A DNA stretch of 64,000 bases from Pelobates cultripes (GCA_933207985.1 OW240917.1:123713189-123777188); one strand, 5' to 3'; positions 44,145 through 56,340 are shown, counted from the stretch's first letter. Notes: a model not told the origin generated them from the letters alone. A program made the numbers and translations.

Positions 44145-45283
44145 CAAGCATGTCAAACTCAAAGGCTAGCACAGGCCAAATAATCAAGGTTTAAGTTTAT
44201 GTAGGCCACAAAAAAACAAAACATTTACATTTTCATATAAATGTAGGTTTATTGTGAAAAGTACAGTATAACAAAAAACAAGCATCCCCCTCTTCTAAAC
44301 TCCAGCACCCTCATCTATTAAACTCTAGCCTAAACCCCAGTCCCCACCACTATACTAAATCCCAATCCCCCCTCTATACTAAATCACAGCCCCCCTCTAC
44401 TAAATCCCATCACCCCCCTCTACTAAACCCTGGCCCCTGTTTAAAAAAAACAAACAAACAAAAAAAACAATATTAGCCAACAAGCAGACTCCACTCACAT
44501 TGCCGCTGCCAGTATGTGACTCCGGAGTCCAGCCTCTGTAATACCCCCAATAGCACTGTCTGCACCCAGTGCCAAAGCGGATCCTCCCGCAACTCCTTGA
44601 AACCCTGTTAAGGTGGAGCACCTTGATGTCACGTCGTAATGGGACATGGCTTTTTGTGCCTTCATGCACCTCCAGGTTCTCCACTGTCCAGCCACAGCCA
44701 TCGCAACACTGACCAACACACACTCACTGACAAGCACATGCACTGACAGACGCACAAACTTGCTCACTGACAGACACACACACACACTCATTGACAGACA
44801 CACACTCACTGACAGACAGACAGACACACACACACACACACACACATTTACACATTCTTGTACACACTTACAAATCATTTTATTTATTGCTCCCTACCTT
44901 TGGGAGCTGCTGTGAGGCCTCTCCCTGTGGTCCAGTGGGGATCTTTTCTCTGGGGATCTCCCTTCCTGCTCCTCACTGCTCACTCACGTGCACAGTTTAG
45001 TGATCCCGGGCCGGAATGACGTCATATTACAGCGCCCTGCATCACCACAGAGGGCGCGCGTGAGGGAGCAGTGAGGAGCAGGAAGAACAGACTGAGCTCT
45101 CTTGCTTCCGCCAGCGACCTCTCCCCCCTGCCGGGTAAATTTTATCAGAGTAGGCACCTGCAATGTGGGGAGAGCAGGTTCCTACTCAGCCTTAGCAGTA
45201 AGGATGTCAAAATCGCGGCTCACTGAGCCGCAAATATATTCATTGTGGGCTGCATGTGGCCCAAAATGAGTTCGACGTGTTTG
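44145..45283. mobile_element. hAT-type non-autonomous element
   Basis: Ends CAAGCATGTCAAACTC and GAGTTCGACGTGTTTG are inverted repeats. GTCTAAAT at 44137-44144 is repeated exactly at 45284-45291. No transposase. Inside are C-rich ACTAAATCCCA words (44330-44430), a CACTGACAGACACAC tract (44700-44850) and a GC-rich right part with a BssHII-like GCGCGC (45055). Confidence 0.9.
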
Positions 45284-45291
45284 GTCTAAAT

Positions 45292-46409
45292 GGTACAAAA
45301 AGACAATGAAATGTTGAAATAGGAAGAAATGTTAAAAATTATATTGATATATGATTTGGGTTCCATGCAATCCAAGTGTTTTTTGCCAGGGTCTTTCCAG
45401 TGATTTCTTAAGTGCATTCTTTGGGTTTGTTTATGAATTATTTAACTATCAGTAGAGGGATGTACAATAAAATACATCAGAAGGTAAAAACAGTGAAATT
45501 GATTCTTACAATTTACATCTGCAAAGCTTTGTGCAGACCGATGATGTTTATATATACTGATATACCGATGATCTGGTATATCAAAGTGTTTTTTGTTCAA
45601 AATAATATTATTCTGGTATTTCCTGAGTCACCAAAAGATAATTATGTAGTTCATGGCAGATCAATTTAATGACTATTTAATCACAGTTGACTTACCAATG
45701 AACAAGCAGTGTTAGAGGCATCAGAAACTGCATCACTGGACATAACATCTGCTCTATATGGAATCCAGATTAATAAAAAATATAATTTATCTCTGTGGAA
45801 TAGAAGCACATAAGCAAAATGCAAAAACATAGTAGTGGCAAAATGATACACTGGCTTGCAGGCATTAAAATTCAAACTTGTACACAGAAAGAGTAATCAA
45901 TGATGGAACTAAGAGGCTTTTTTTGCGGGCCAACAATTTACATTGCGTGTGAAGCTGTTCAACTAGAAAGTGTTGGGTAGCGTAACATGTCATTTATTGT
46001 ACATAGCATTTAATATGCTTCCTTTTTTTCCCTATAACAAAGACATGCAATGCAACGTGCATTATAGAGAGAGATTTTTGAAAACTACATGCTACCAATT
46101 TTTAAACATCCATTAGCATTCTGAAAGAGCTTAACAAACGAAAACACAGACCTAAACAAATCTAGGCTAGGCAGCAAAATCAATAATGCTGTGTTAAACT
46201 ATTCTAGAAAGACAAAACAGCTACTGTGTCAAACTCTTAAAAGCAAGCATGGTAAGATACTAAAATATACAAACACGCGTGTATGCAGTTTTCATTTTAT
46301 CAGTTACTTTATGTAAATTTTACAAGTCAGTTGTCAAAAATTTAACTTTTATTCTATTGTCTCAACAATTGTGATAATTAGAAAAAGAAATGGAGTGGAA
46401 TCTGCAGTG
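45292..46409. other. No gene or repeat recognised
   Basis: AT-rich sequence between the hAT element and the retroviral LTR, with short frames only. Confidence 0.5.
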
Positions 46410-46413
46410 CTAC

Positions 46414-47325
46414 TGTAACCGTGTGTGGTTCCCTTATTTACCACTATAATGTCTTAAAGCATAGAACTTAGTAGGGCTAACCATACAGATATCTTAGCCA
46501 TAATTTTATATAGTGTAAGAGATCCTCTATTTAACATATATAAATAATTGAGAATACAATATAAAATAAGGATTGTCTTGGAAGCAAGATTGTCTTTTTG
46601 GATATTTATTATATAAAAATATAAAATCCATTATAGCAGAGTTTATAAGATTAAATTACATGCTTGCAAATATCATTAATAGGTTAACATACCCTTCTGA
46701 ACATGTCATCATGTCAGCCTCTCTGTCAGTTTAAGATGGAGCAGCGTCTGTCTCCAAGTCTCTCCTCTGTGTCTTAACATTTAAAAGTACACCTATTTAT
46801 ACCTTAGGTGTCTCCATTTAAGGTTACTGTAGTTCAAATATGAAAAAGTAACACTTCTTTTACTTTATTCAATTTAGGACCTCCCTTAATTTGGCAAACA
46901 TACAAGGCCATAACTAAAGGGTGTATACGTCATGGAAATTTTCCTGACTTAGTTCAAGATGGCATCTTAAAGTCTGAATAGCTTATCTGTTGTTTATACT
47001 AAGTCGTAAGTGTACAGTCGTGGGAGATTCCCGGATTTGGGGAAGTTCCATTAACTTGGGGTTACCACAGTATATTGTGTACTGCAAGTGTCGTAGATAG
47101 CCTTGAAGCTTGTTTATGCATTATTGTTATTGTAATTCGTCTGGGACAAAATGGCGCAAACATATTATGCACTGAGGTTATTGCTTAAAGAAACAGTTAT
47201 GAAAAACAATATGTTCCATTTCTAACACCTTGTCAGTTTGCAATATCTCTTAAAGACAAAGTACACAGTTTAAGAAATACAACATTTCATTCTAAAACTT
47301 GTAATATTTGCATTTGCCCGTAACA
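46414..47325 (-). repeat. Retroviral LTR (3' LTR of the provirus)
   Basis: 912 bp. On the minus strand it begins TGTTACGGG at 47325, has TATAAATA at 46801-46794, AATAAA at 46610-46605 and ends GGTTACA at 46414. The TATA to poly(A) spacing of about 185 bp would define an R region. The end is inferred from the CTAC duplication, since the partner LTR is masked by the gap. Confidence 0.75.
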
Positions 47326-47371
47326 CCCTCTCCATTAAACTGTGGGCATTGTAGACCATTTCTTCCTTAAA

Positions 47372-50300
47372 TTAGTAAACCAAAGTTCTCCAACAGTCTT
47401 TTAATTTTTTTGTGCTCCCAGCATCTTTGATCATTGTTGTAACAGTAAAATATCCGTAGTTTGATCTTTGCCTGTAAAGGTGGTTGATTAAAATGAGCAA
47501 AGCTTTTGTCTGGGAAAGAATTGAAAAGAACACCAAGTTCCAGAGTAAGATATTCTTGGATAGATCCGGATACGAATTGTAATCCAAAGTTAAAAATAGT
47601 AATTGTATTTGTAATCCAAAGTCTGTAAAGGCCTGTAGAAGTTTACATTCCTTAGATACATTGCTGGAGGTTGTGTTTGTAGAATACCCGGGTATTTGTT
47701 GTAGAATATAGGTTGTAGAGTCCAGCTTTCCAAGTATTTGGATAGAATTGGTTGCAGATATTGAATCAGCATCATCTGTTATCACTGTGGTGATGGAGTT
47801 GGTATTTGTCTTTGTCTTTTTTTATTTTGTTTTTTTCCATGAAACATTTTTACACCGTTTATGATGTGTATAGATTGGATACTCTCTCCGATATTCTTTT
47901 ACGGAATCAATTAATTGACATAATTTCCAAGACATTGTCTTAAGTGACATGGATCCCATTATAGTAAATGTTATGTTGATACAGCAATCGAAGTGGATTC
48001 TCAGGAACGCCTCTTTTTGCTGTATTGGAATCTTTGTAACATCTCAGTGATAGACATCTCAATGACATCAGGTGCTGTTGTGCTAAAAATGTTAACAGGT
48101 AAAATCTGTGGAAAAATCTTTACATTTGTTATAGTTTGTATAATAATGATAGATGAAATATTAACATAGTTAATCTTTCTAGTGTTTTGTATTAAAGATA
48201 AACACCCTTGTATATGATTTAGAGATATAGGGATAATTTGAAGCAGCAAAGTATTTACCGTCTTTGTTCACAATGGTATGTAAAATTACATTCTTTTTAA
48301 ATGTTTAAAATACTCCTTTATTCAAAATGTCTCAATATATTTAGAATAGTTGCTAATTGGAAATATGACGTTAATTATCTTTCTTTGTCCTGTTAGGGAG
48401 AAGACAACTTATTCCCTAGTTATTAGTAGTAAATATTATAACTACAGTTATTAGTGGCTTAAAGGACCACTCTAGGCACCCAAAAATTGTCTTAGAAAAC
48501 CATTAGTTTTTTTACCAAGATCTGACAGCCATTGTGGAAAGTTACTTTTGTGAGATTGGATGCTTAACAATGAGAATCTTAATTGTTTAAGTATATTTTT
48601 CAGTGGCTGTTGGATGTAGCTTAAGATGATTAGAATTTTTATTATTATTTCTAAAAGTGAGTTAAGAAAGCACTCCGATACAATATTGAATGTATTTATA
48701 TTTTAACTCTACCTTTGTATAGGTGGTTTATGTACCTTTAACCATCACAAACCAAATAACATTTTGTTTGTATTTGAAAAACTGATAAAATATTTGATTA
48801 CGTGTATTTTAATATATATATATACATAGAGTGGTATGGATGTTGAATTTATATCTTTGACATCTTTTCACAAGTTTGCAATAGGTGACCTAACTTATCA
48901 ATTTCCAAAATCATCATGTATATCACCTGGACGGGTTAATCCATAATACTCTTTTACTTTCCATTTATTGGCCTTAGCTCTAGAAGACTGAATATTTTGT
49001 ATCATTATAAATAAACTTTATGATAGTTGAAGTAAAGTTTCTGCCTGTCTTTCAGTTAAATTTAAACTGTTGAAGTACTTCACTTATATTAATTATACCA
49101 CTCTGCAAACTTAAACGAATATCGAGTAGTTTCTGATTTAATAAAAACATTTTACATTTTCTTCTAAAGTTGAAACCTTATTCATTATTGCAGTTGTTAT
49201 TGCAATCACATGATCTTTAACTATCATGATTCAATTATTTATCTGGGTAATTATCTGTTATGCTCTTATACGTATGTTTAATATATATTTGTTTGTAGGC
49301 CAGACTGCAGCTGCATATGGCATTTTAGCAATAATCTTCAATTGCGTTCCAGATATTCACAAAGTCTATCCACCTTTGTAATTAACACATTATGTGTTTC
49401 TTATACCATTAATTATAGTATCTGTATTATATTACACATTGTCACTGACACATTTCTGATACAGGGAAAAAAATAGCATGATTGCTTTAGTAATTATAAT
49501 TTTCGGTCCATGCACCACATTCTTGGAAGTCCAGAATATAGCAAGAATCCATTGTCGTTTGATTCTATGGAGCCATTTAACGTTTTGATTGGTATAGTTA
49601 TACCAAAAGAGAAAGGAGTACATCGGTAGATCACATCTGCAACAGAACCATTACAGATTCCTTGTTGTATCAGTGTCTCTGTGTGTGTTTACAGGAGTTC
49701 CTTGCTTTGCAGGTATGTACATAATATGTAGAGTTTAAGAAAAGCTGCAAATCGTGCTTTAGTACAAGTGTCCCATGATGTCAGGTTTCTGAAAGATTTT
49801 GTTGGTCTTTTTATATTCCATTCTTTTGGCAGGGAATCTGCTCTTAGTAAGCCGGTATTGTTATTATTTATTATTTGCATCAAGGTTTCTTTCGTTAATT
49901 GATGTGTTTCTACCAAATTCAAATTCATATGCCACCAAATGTCATTGTAAAGTTCAATGTTGCAGAATATTGTTCCAGGATGGTTTTTTCACTCCAGTAG
50001 GAAATCTATTTTCCTCTTCTTCTGCTCCTTCCTATTAACCACTTTTTCTGAGTTGTAGGTAACAATCTGTTTTCAGCATGCTTTGTCATCATTGTTGAGT
50101 ACATTATTAGGATTTGTATTAGTCCAATCACATCTTTCTCATGTATAATCGGTTTTTGGAATGATCTCAATAGGTTCCTTATGAAATACCAGTGTAGGCA
50201 ATCATTTCACTGTGAGCTGTGTCTCTCCTTATGAGATAGTTCTTGGAGGTAGTCCTCACGATCACAGAACTTGTATAGTGTACAGTCCAATTCAGTCCAG

Positions 50301-50700
50301 GTGCTTCCTGCTTGTTAACATAATCCCAATGCAGTTTTAAAATGACAGCTAGGGTTGATGTTATGATAATGCTGCAGATTGTAAGAAGGAGACACCATAA
50401 CCAATTTTCTAGCATCCTTTTGCTTCTATCTTTGCATTTCTTTCTTACTGTATTAGATAATGCAGGTTCAGTCTGTTTTCTCCAGAGTCTTTCTTATAAT
50501 GATGTTGATGATTCATTTTTCATACATTCCATGTTAACTGTGAATGTATCACGTCTGTCTGTTCATCCTTCTCCTTTATATTTGCAGGTTCAGATGTCAG
50601 ATCATGATTCAGTCTGTTACGTGGCTATGATTCTGGTGGCTTTTCTGTCGTCCTCTGTTTGTTTTATCTTGTCATCTTTAACAGCATCCATTGTATCAGT
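47372..50700 (-). pseudogene. Retroviral env remnant
   Basis: Env is the envelope glycoprotein of the provirus. An ATG near 50699 opens a short charged leader that is broken by stops. At 50415-50179 a frame has a membrane segment (LWCLLLTICSIIITSTLAVI) preceded by basic residues and followed by NWTV, a glycosylation sequon. Further pieces are at 49928-49689 (contains RNLTSW, also a sequon), 49623-49432, 48249-48001 (ending in a basic KKRR group) and 47785-47372 (contains NTTS and a hydrophobic LLWNLVFFSIL). A long cytoplasmic leader before the first membrane segment is a layout known from spumavirus Env. At least eight stops or frameshifts make it non-coding. Identity as env is an inference from position, sequons and membrane segments. 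Confidence 0.55.
48459..48485. repeat. T2-like terminus inside the env remnant
   Basis: TTAAAGGACCACTCTAGGCA fits TTAA plus the AGG terminal pattern of frog T2-type MITEs. No second end was found, so it may be coincidence. Confidence 0.3.
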
Positions 50701-50949
50701 CAGTGGTTCTGTGAACGTCCTGGAAGTATTTAGCAGGTTGTAAAATATCAAAACTTACTGTTCTCTGTTGGCTCTGATTGTTCTCTGTAGTAAAAGTTAT
50801 CTGAGTCACCCTCTCCAGGACAAGCTGGCCAACAGAAGGAAATAGGTGGTGGTGCAAGGCGAGGTGGGCTGGAAAAAAAAAATTCCCTAAATTTCTCTAA
50901 TAGAACCAATGGTTCTAAGCTCTCCCTGGTGCAGAAATATGTTTGTCAG

Positions 50950-51260
50950 TGAAAAACATGTAACATTTCATATGGTGTCTCACCATTTGTATCATCAGGT
51001 ATGTTGTGAATTCTTATCTGTACCATAGGAATAAATAGATACCACTGTGTGGGGCAAGCAACTAGTAACTTGGTTAATAATCATTTAACCTCAGCATTCT
51101 CCCAGACCACAACCCCACTTCTTTGGGGGTGGTTGGGGCACTGAAATCCCAAAGTAACCCAAATGTGGTTGCCCAGTTTTAGGTTTCCTTTGCAGTAACT
51201 GCAGGACCACCATCCAAATGGATGGTCCTGGGATTATCAAATGCATACTAAGGAAGTGAG
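50950..51260 (-). pseudogene. Retroviral integrase core remnant
   Basis: Integrase joins viral DNA to the host. On the minus strand one frame gives TIHLDGGPAVTAKE and NWATTFG, the block with the second catalytic aspartate. A neighbouring frame continues CPNHPQRSGVVVWENAEVK, the block that normally holds the catalytic glutamate; here the expected Glu-Arg pair reads Val-Trp. Then IHNIPDDTNGETPYEMLH matches the C-terminal part of the core. One frameshift lies near 51150 and a stop within the first block. It sits directly upstream of env, as in retroviruses. Confidence 0.7.
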
Positions 51261-53222
51261 ACTAGAAAACGTGGCATCAGAGGTTGCACTTCGCACAGGA
51301 TATATCCAAGTAAACCTGGTACATGCATCAACACATACAAAAACATATTTATAACCATGAGATGTTGGCAAACTTCCAATATATAGTAATTCAAAAAGTA
51401 TGTTAGATATTAATATTTCAATAAATAGTACATCAGTAATGTGGCAATAAGCAAATGCTTATGATTACTAAACACATGAATTACAGTATTTCCCATATTG
51501 TGACCATCAGTATTCCTTTTCAGGAGTCAGAAGTACATTACCTCTCTCTATAAGAGCTTGTCCTAGCCATGAAAAAGCTTTTAGGGCAAGTCCATCTTTC
51601 CTCTATAGGAAGAACAACCAACATATTACCTTCAATGGTTATGTAATTAACCCCTGTAAACGATAGGAGTATTTATGCGGATACCAGGTGGATAAGGTCT
51701 GGATATCCTTGCAAGCATAAACTCTGCATCATGACAGAGAGATAGGGTATGCGATGTGATCCAGTGACCACAGAAAAGCGTTGGTAGACACATTGCATCA
51801 AAGTGCCTGTTAATGACCAACTACATGAGGAGAGGGCCCATGCTTTGTTATAAGCATGTCCATACACGTATTACAATGCCAGGCTTTCAGTTTGTTTCCA
51901 CAAAGCAAAATGCAATTGTGGATATAAACTCACGACGTATCGTAAGAAAAACTGTTTGAACACCAGACTGAGATTCGAGATCAGTGAACAGTGGACCAAA
52001 ATAGATAAATGAAATCCTATCAATTAATATACTTTCTTTATATTACTTTATCCTCTGTATTAACTATGAAATATTAAAGTTAAAAACAATAACATTTAAA
52101 AGCCAACTTTTAGTGTGTATAGGAATTACAAGGCCGTTCATAATGTGAGATAAAGAACAGCTTTTTAAAACCGAATAGTCTGTGAACACAAGATGACCTT
52201 GCGCTGAAAACTCACTTGCAGGGGAAAAACAAAACAAAAAACTTTTTTTTTCTTTAGTAAGTTAATTAATTAATTAATTAAACATAGCTAGAACCTCCCT
52301 CAAAGTCCCGATGACTTTGCAAGAAACATGTCGTCCTTAAATACTGGGTAAGTCTATTAAACAGTGACATAGCAATTTTACCCTGTGTATTATGTTGTCA
52401 GAGCTATTCATAACTATTCATAAGTGTTGTGCCAACTGTTCATTAAAAGCCAGCGGTCTAACGAGCTATAGAACATTTATTCTTTAAATCTCTGACCTCA
52501 ATCGGCAAAGCAATATTGTAATGGTGTCTGCTGTCTTACTTGCTGCTCTTAAAAATTCTGAATATGTTCAGAGATTTCTTGGGCAATAATAAATCCCCCA
52601 AAACAACAACTTTGCATTTATGCTAAACCTGCCTGCTGTAAACGTATTCTGTATATTTCTTGACATAAGTACTTGTACTTAAATCTGTTTAACAACGCTG
52701 TTTATATTGTGGTGTAAAATATATTTTTTATTATTATTATTTATTTTATTTTTTTATTTTTTTTAACATTGCTTAATTTTTAAAGATACCTGCATATTTA
52801 ATTAACTATCCTGTATATGTCTTTACTGCATAAAATATCTGCAAATTAAGATTATATACAAAAATGCATGTTCTGGTCTGTGATTCCTTTTCTATCATTT
52901 ATTTATTTTAAGTCTGGAATCTGATTTCTTTTGGGATGAGCACCCCTCTGAGCCCCCCAGTTTCAGAGGCTTCTTTAGAAGTGACCACTGAAAAGTATAG
53001 ATTCTATAAAATAGATGTGAGGGGGCATTGGGCAGTAACGTCACCTTAATTATACTTTTCATATAGCAGATATGTGATATGCAATGTGATTTAATATATC
53101 AGAGTATTATCACTTTAATTGACACTATTCTTTATGCATTATTCTTTTTCTTTTTTTCTTAAATTTTAATGTCTGTTTAGAATATTGCAGCCTTGCAATA
53201 TCAAATTAATTTTGCATTATAT

Positions 53223-53322
53223 NNNNNNNNNNNNNNNNNNNNNNNNNNNNNNNNNNNNNNNNNNNNNNNNNNNNNNNNNNNNNNNNNNNNNNNNNNNNNN
53301 NNNNNNNNNNNNNNNNNNNNNN
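53223..53322. other. Assembly gap (100 N)
   Basis: Exactly 100 N, a conventional placeholder. The right side resumes inside the retroviral LTR (equivalent to 47121), so at least about 700 bp of LTR plus the primer-binding site are missing. Confidence 0.98.
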
Positions 53323-53527
53323 TTATTGTTATTGTAATTCGTCTGGGACAAAATGGTGCAAACATATTATGCACTGAGGTTATTGCTTAAAGAAACAGTT
53401 ATGAAAAACAATATGTTCCATTTCCAACACCTTGTCAGTTTGCAATATCTCTTAAAGACAAAGTACACAGTTTAAGAAATACAACATTTCATTCTAAAAC
53501 TTGTAATATTTGCATTTGCCCGTAACA
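53323..53527 (-). repeat. Retroviral LTR (5' LTR of the provirus), partial
   Basis: 205 bp matching 47121-47325 with two differences seen (ATGGTGCAAAC versus ATGGCGCAAAC; TTTCCAACACC versus TTTCTAACACC). The low divergence suggests an insertion that is not very old relative to how broken env is. Confidence 0.85.
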
Positions 53528-53531
53528 CTAC

Positions 53532-53949
53532 ATTAAGGCCAACTAATTGCCATATGCGTCTGTAAAATATGTTCAATTATACAATGCTATGGCTCTTTGT
53601 GCTATAATCATATTAGATTCACTGTATTGAAAGATTCAGACAGACCAGAGGGTGATACACTGTGAAATAATGGATTTTGGTCTGTTCTACTATATGCATT
53701 CAGCTATATATTGAAATTCATAATTTATGCTTTCGTTCCAAAATCTTAGCAAACATCCAATTCTAGAAAATGATGTTGCGTATATATCCACATTGTAAAG
53801 AGATGTATAAGAGAAAGAAAGAGAAGTAAAAAAAACCTTTATTACTAGATATATACTAAATGAACATGACTCTAATTTGTCACAAACCTTCCTTTTCTTT
53901 GGCCAGTTATGAACTGGTATCTAAATACTGTATGGTTGGAATTTGTTTC
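53532..53949. other. Flanking sequence, nothing recognised
   Basis: AT-rich, no frames or repeats of note. Confidence 0.5.
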
Positions 53950-56340
53950 CAAATTATAAGGGGTAAAATAGCCTGTAACAGAAGAGAAGCAGCCTTCTTT
54001 CTATATATAAATTGATGTTAGTCTTGAACAGCCCACCTCTGCTTCCTGGCATACAACTGTTAGAGAAGTGACTGGTATATTTTACATTTTTGACTTTTGC
54101 ACTGTTCTCTTTGTGTTGCAGTGTAACTACCACAAACATGTAGTTGAAGTCTTCTTCCTAAATAAGTCACTCTGGATTCTACCATCCTTTTCCAGAGATA
54201 ATTTACCTCCCAAAAATTCAAAGAAGAACCCCCTAACTATGAGGTGAACTTAATATTAAGGGAATTGTCATTGAGAACTTGAACAAAACTGACAAAGCGC
54301 TCATCGGTATCATTCCAGATGATAAGCACATCATCGATGTAGCACTTCCAGAGTTGAATAGATATTGTGAAATACTGCAATTTGTGTGAGAAAACTACTG
54401 TTTCCACCCACCAACACAGGTGAAGGTTGGCATACAATGGGGCACAAGCCATACCAATTGCAATCCCCCTCACCTGGTGGTAGAAGGTGCCATAAAAATG
54501 AAGTATTTATGAAGAAGAAGAAATTGCAATAATTCCAAAACAAATAGGTTATGAGGGATTGAGCTGTACAGACTAGGGATGTGCATGGGGAAAATATTCA
54601 GTTCGGTCCGGCTCGGCATTCCGAAATTCGTGAATTCGGCACTTTGGAACATCAGCACTTCGGTTCGGCACTTCGGAACTTCGACATTTCAGAACGTTGG
54701 CAACTTCGGAACTTCGACACTTCAGAACTTCGGCACTTCGGGACTTCAGATATGTTCTCTTGCAGCGGCTTAGTAGATAGCTCCTTAATTCTCACAGTAT
54801 TAAGGAGCTATCTACCAAAAGGCTGAAAGACCTAAATTGGTCTTTCAGTCAAATTTACTAATACTAAGTAAAGATTACTTAGTATTAGTAAATTCTGCCC
54901 CTACTCGCTATACCGTGAGTAGGGGCATGTCTAGTAAACAGTGAGCAGCCTGTGATTGCTCACTGTTAAAAAAAACTGAGCGGCAGGTGGGGGCCCTAAA
55001 TACCAATATGGGGGGGACACTATTCTACTTTAGTGCCCCAACCCACTGCTCAGTGGTGGGGACGGGGGGAGGACAATAGGCCCCCCTATTCTAATTTAGG
55101 GCCCCCACACGCCACTCAGGGCATGGGTGGGGACTCAGGAAGGGGGACACTTGGGGTTTTGTTTTTGTTTTTTTAACAGTGAGCAACCACAGGCTGCTCA
55201 CTGTTTACTAGACATGCCCCTACTCACGGTATAGCAAGTAGGGGCAGAATTTACTAATACTAAGTAATCTTCACTTAGTATTAGTAAATTTGGCTGAAAG
55301 ACCAATTTAGGTCTTTTAGCCTTTTGGTAGATAGCTCCCTAATACCGTGGGAATTAGTGTTGCAAATGCTTACAGCTGAATCCCGGCTATGTGTGTATAC
55401 GTTTTATTTAAACTGGTATACAGTGTAACATTCTTCATTCTTCCACTGAGTATATTAGTACTTTGGCAATTCTGTGCTTCGGCACTTCGGCTATTCGGAC
55501 ATTCGGCGCTTAGGGACTTCAGGACTTCGGTTCGGTTCGGCATTTTGAAATTCGGAACTTCAGATATTCGAAAATTCAGCGCTTTGGGACTACGGCAGTT
55601 CGGTTCGGCACTTCGGAAATTCGCCAATTCAGCTATTCGGACATTCGGAAGTATCCGAACGTCCGAATTGCCTGAAATTCATCCGAACTGACATTTGGAA
55701 CAAAACGAAATGCACATATCTAGTACAGACCCTCTTCATTGAGACTACACAGTTAGGCACCAGGAAGAACATTAACTTTAGAGAGCTTGAATAATGTCTG
55801 CTTGGTGTCACAGAGGTAGGAAGGCAAAGTTTCCACAAGGGGATTTTAAATCTTATCCATATAAATACTGATGTTCGGTGTTAAATTGCTGTTTCCTGAG
55901 ACTATAGCTCTCTCAGTCAGTCTGGTTTGTTGTTTGTGAATTTTAGGTAATGTGTAGAAAGGCGTGGAGTGGTGTTGAAGAGAAAAGACATCTCGTCTTT
56001 ACTAATTAAATGACTTAAATGCTGTCCTTTCAAAAGGGGAAAAATTGGAAATTGAAAAAAGGTCAGACTTATTCACAGGCAGACAGTCGATGTCTTTACA
56101 TACAAGTTTGACAAATAAATCAATATACTTGTAATCTGCAAACGAAGGAGAGAATTCACTTCTCTTTTTGAAGCTGGTGAAAGGATCTATCCCTAGTTCT
56201 TTGTGTTTGTTTTCTCTTTAAGTAATTCAGCCAGTGATTGACTAGCTGATAATCACGTGAATCAAACCCTTTTGTTTTGGCTTGCTTCTCGAATTTTAAT
56301 ACGTTAAAATGCATGCAAAGATAATTTTCTTTTGATTTTG
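53950..56340 (-). pseudogene. Penelope-like element RT, second lineage, split by a hAT element
   Basis: On the minus strand from 55960 the frame gives FYTLPKIHKQQTRLTERAI, VSGNSNLTPNISIYMD and LPSYLCDTKQTLFKL. Near 55740 it reads SLNEEGLY and is cut by the hAT insertion, resuming at 54573 with YSSIPHNLFVLELLQF. RGIAIGMACAPLYANLHLCW follows (about 54470), then WKCYIDDVLIIWNDTDERF (about 54340) with the YIDD catalytic motif, then FVQVLNDNSLNIKFTS. PGSRGGLFKTNINLY and later pieces reach 53954. The motifs differ clearly from the copy at 16246-19400, so this is a separate Penelope lineage. One frameshift near 54480 and several stops. No GIY-YIG domain is present on this copy. Confidence 0.85.
54574..55722. 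mobile_element. Foldback hAT-type element
   Basis: TAGGGATGTGCAT at the left and ATGCACATATCTA at the right are inverted. GTACAGAC at 54566-54573 is repeated exactly at 55723-55730. Subterminal TTCGGCACTTCGGAACTTCG arrays occur at both ends in opposite orientation. Inside, arms of about 170 bp (54799-54968 and 55178-55345) are reverse complements, with nested hairpins such as ACTAAGTAAAGATTACTTAGT. The 1149-bp element has no transposase. Confidence 0.9.

Larger units (their letters stand above)
46414..53527 (-). mobile_element. Endogenous retrovirus, minus strand, 4-bp target duplication
   Basis: A repeat of at least 205 bp occurs at 47121-47325 and 53323-53527 in direct orientation, bounded outside by CTAC at 46410-46413 and 53528-53531. 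Read on the minus strand the element starts TGTTACGGGCAAATGC, has integrase at about 51250-50950, env from about 50700 to 47372, a purine tract AATGGAGAGGG next to the second LTR, and ends CGGTTACA. Reverse transcriptase and gag were not recognised in the 2 kb between integrase and the gap and are probably deleted. All reading frames are broken. A 4-bp duplication fits several retrovirus groups, including spumaviruses. Confidence 0.8.

Noticed and set aside
44495..44878. Cys/Val/Ser-rich frame on the minus strand
   Set aside because: It is a translation of a CACACA-type simple repeat inside the hAT element.
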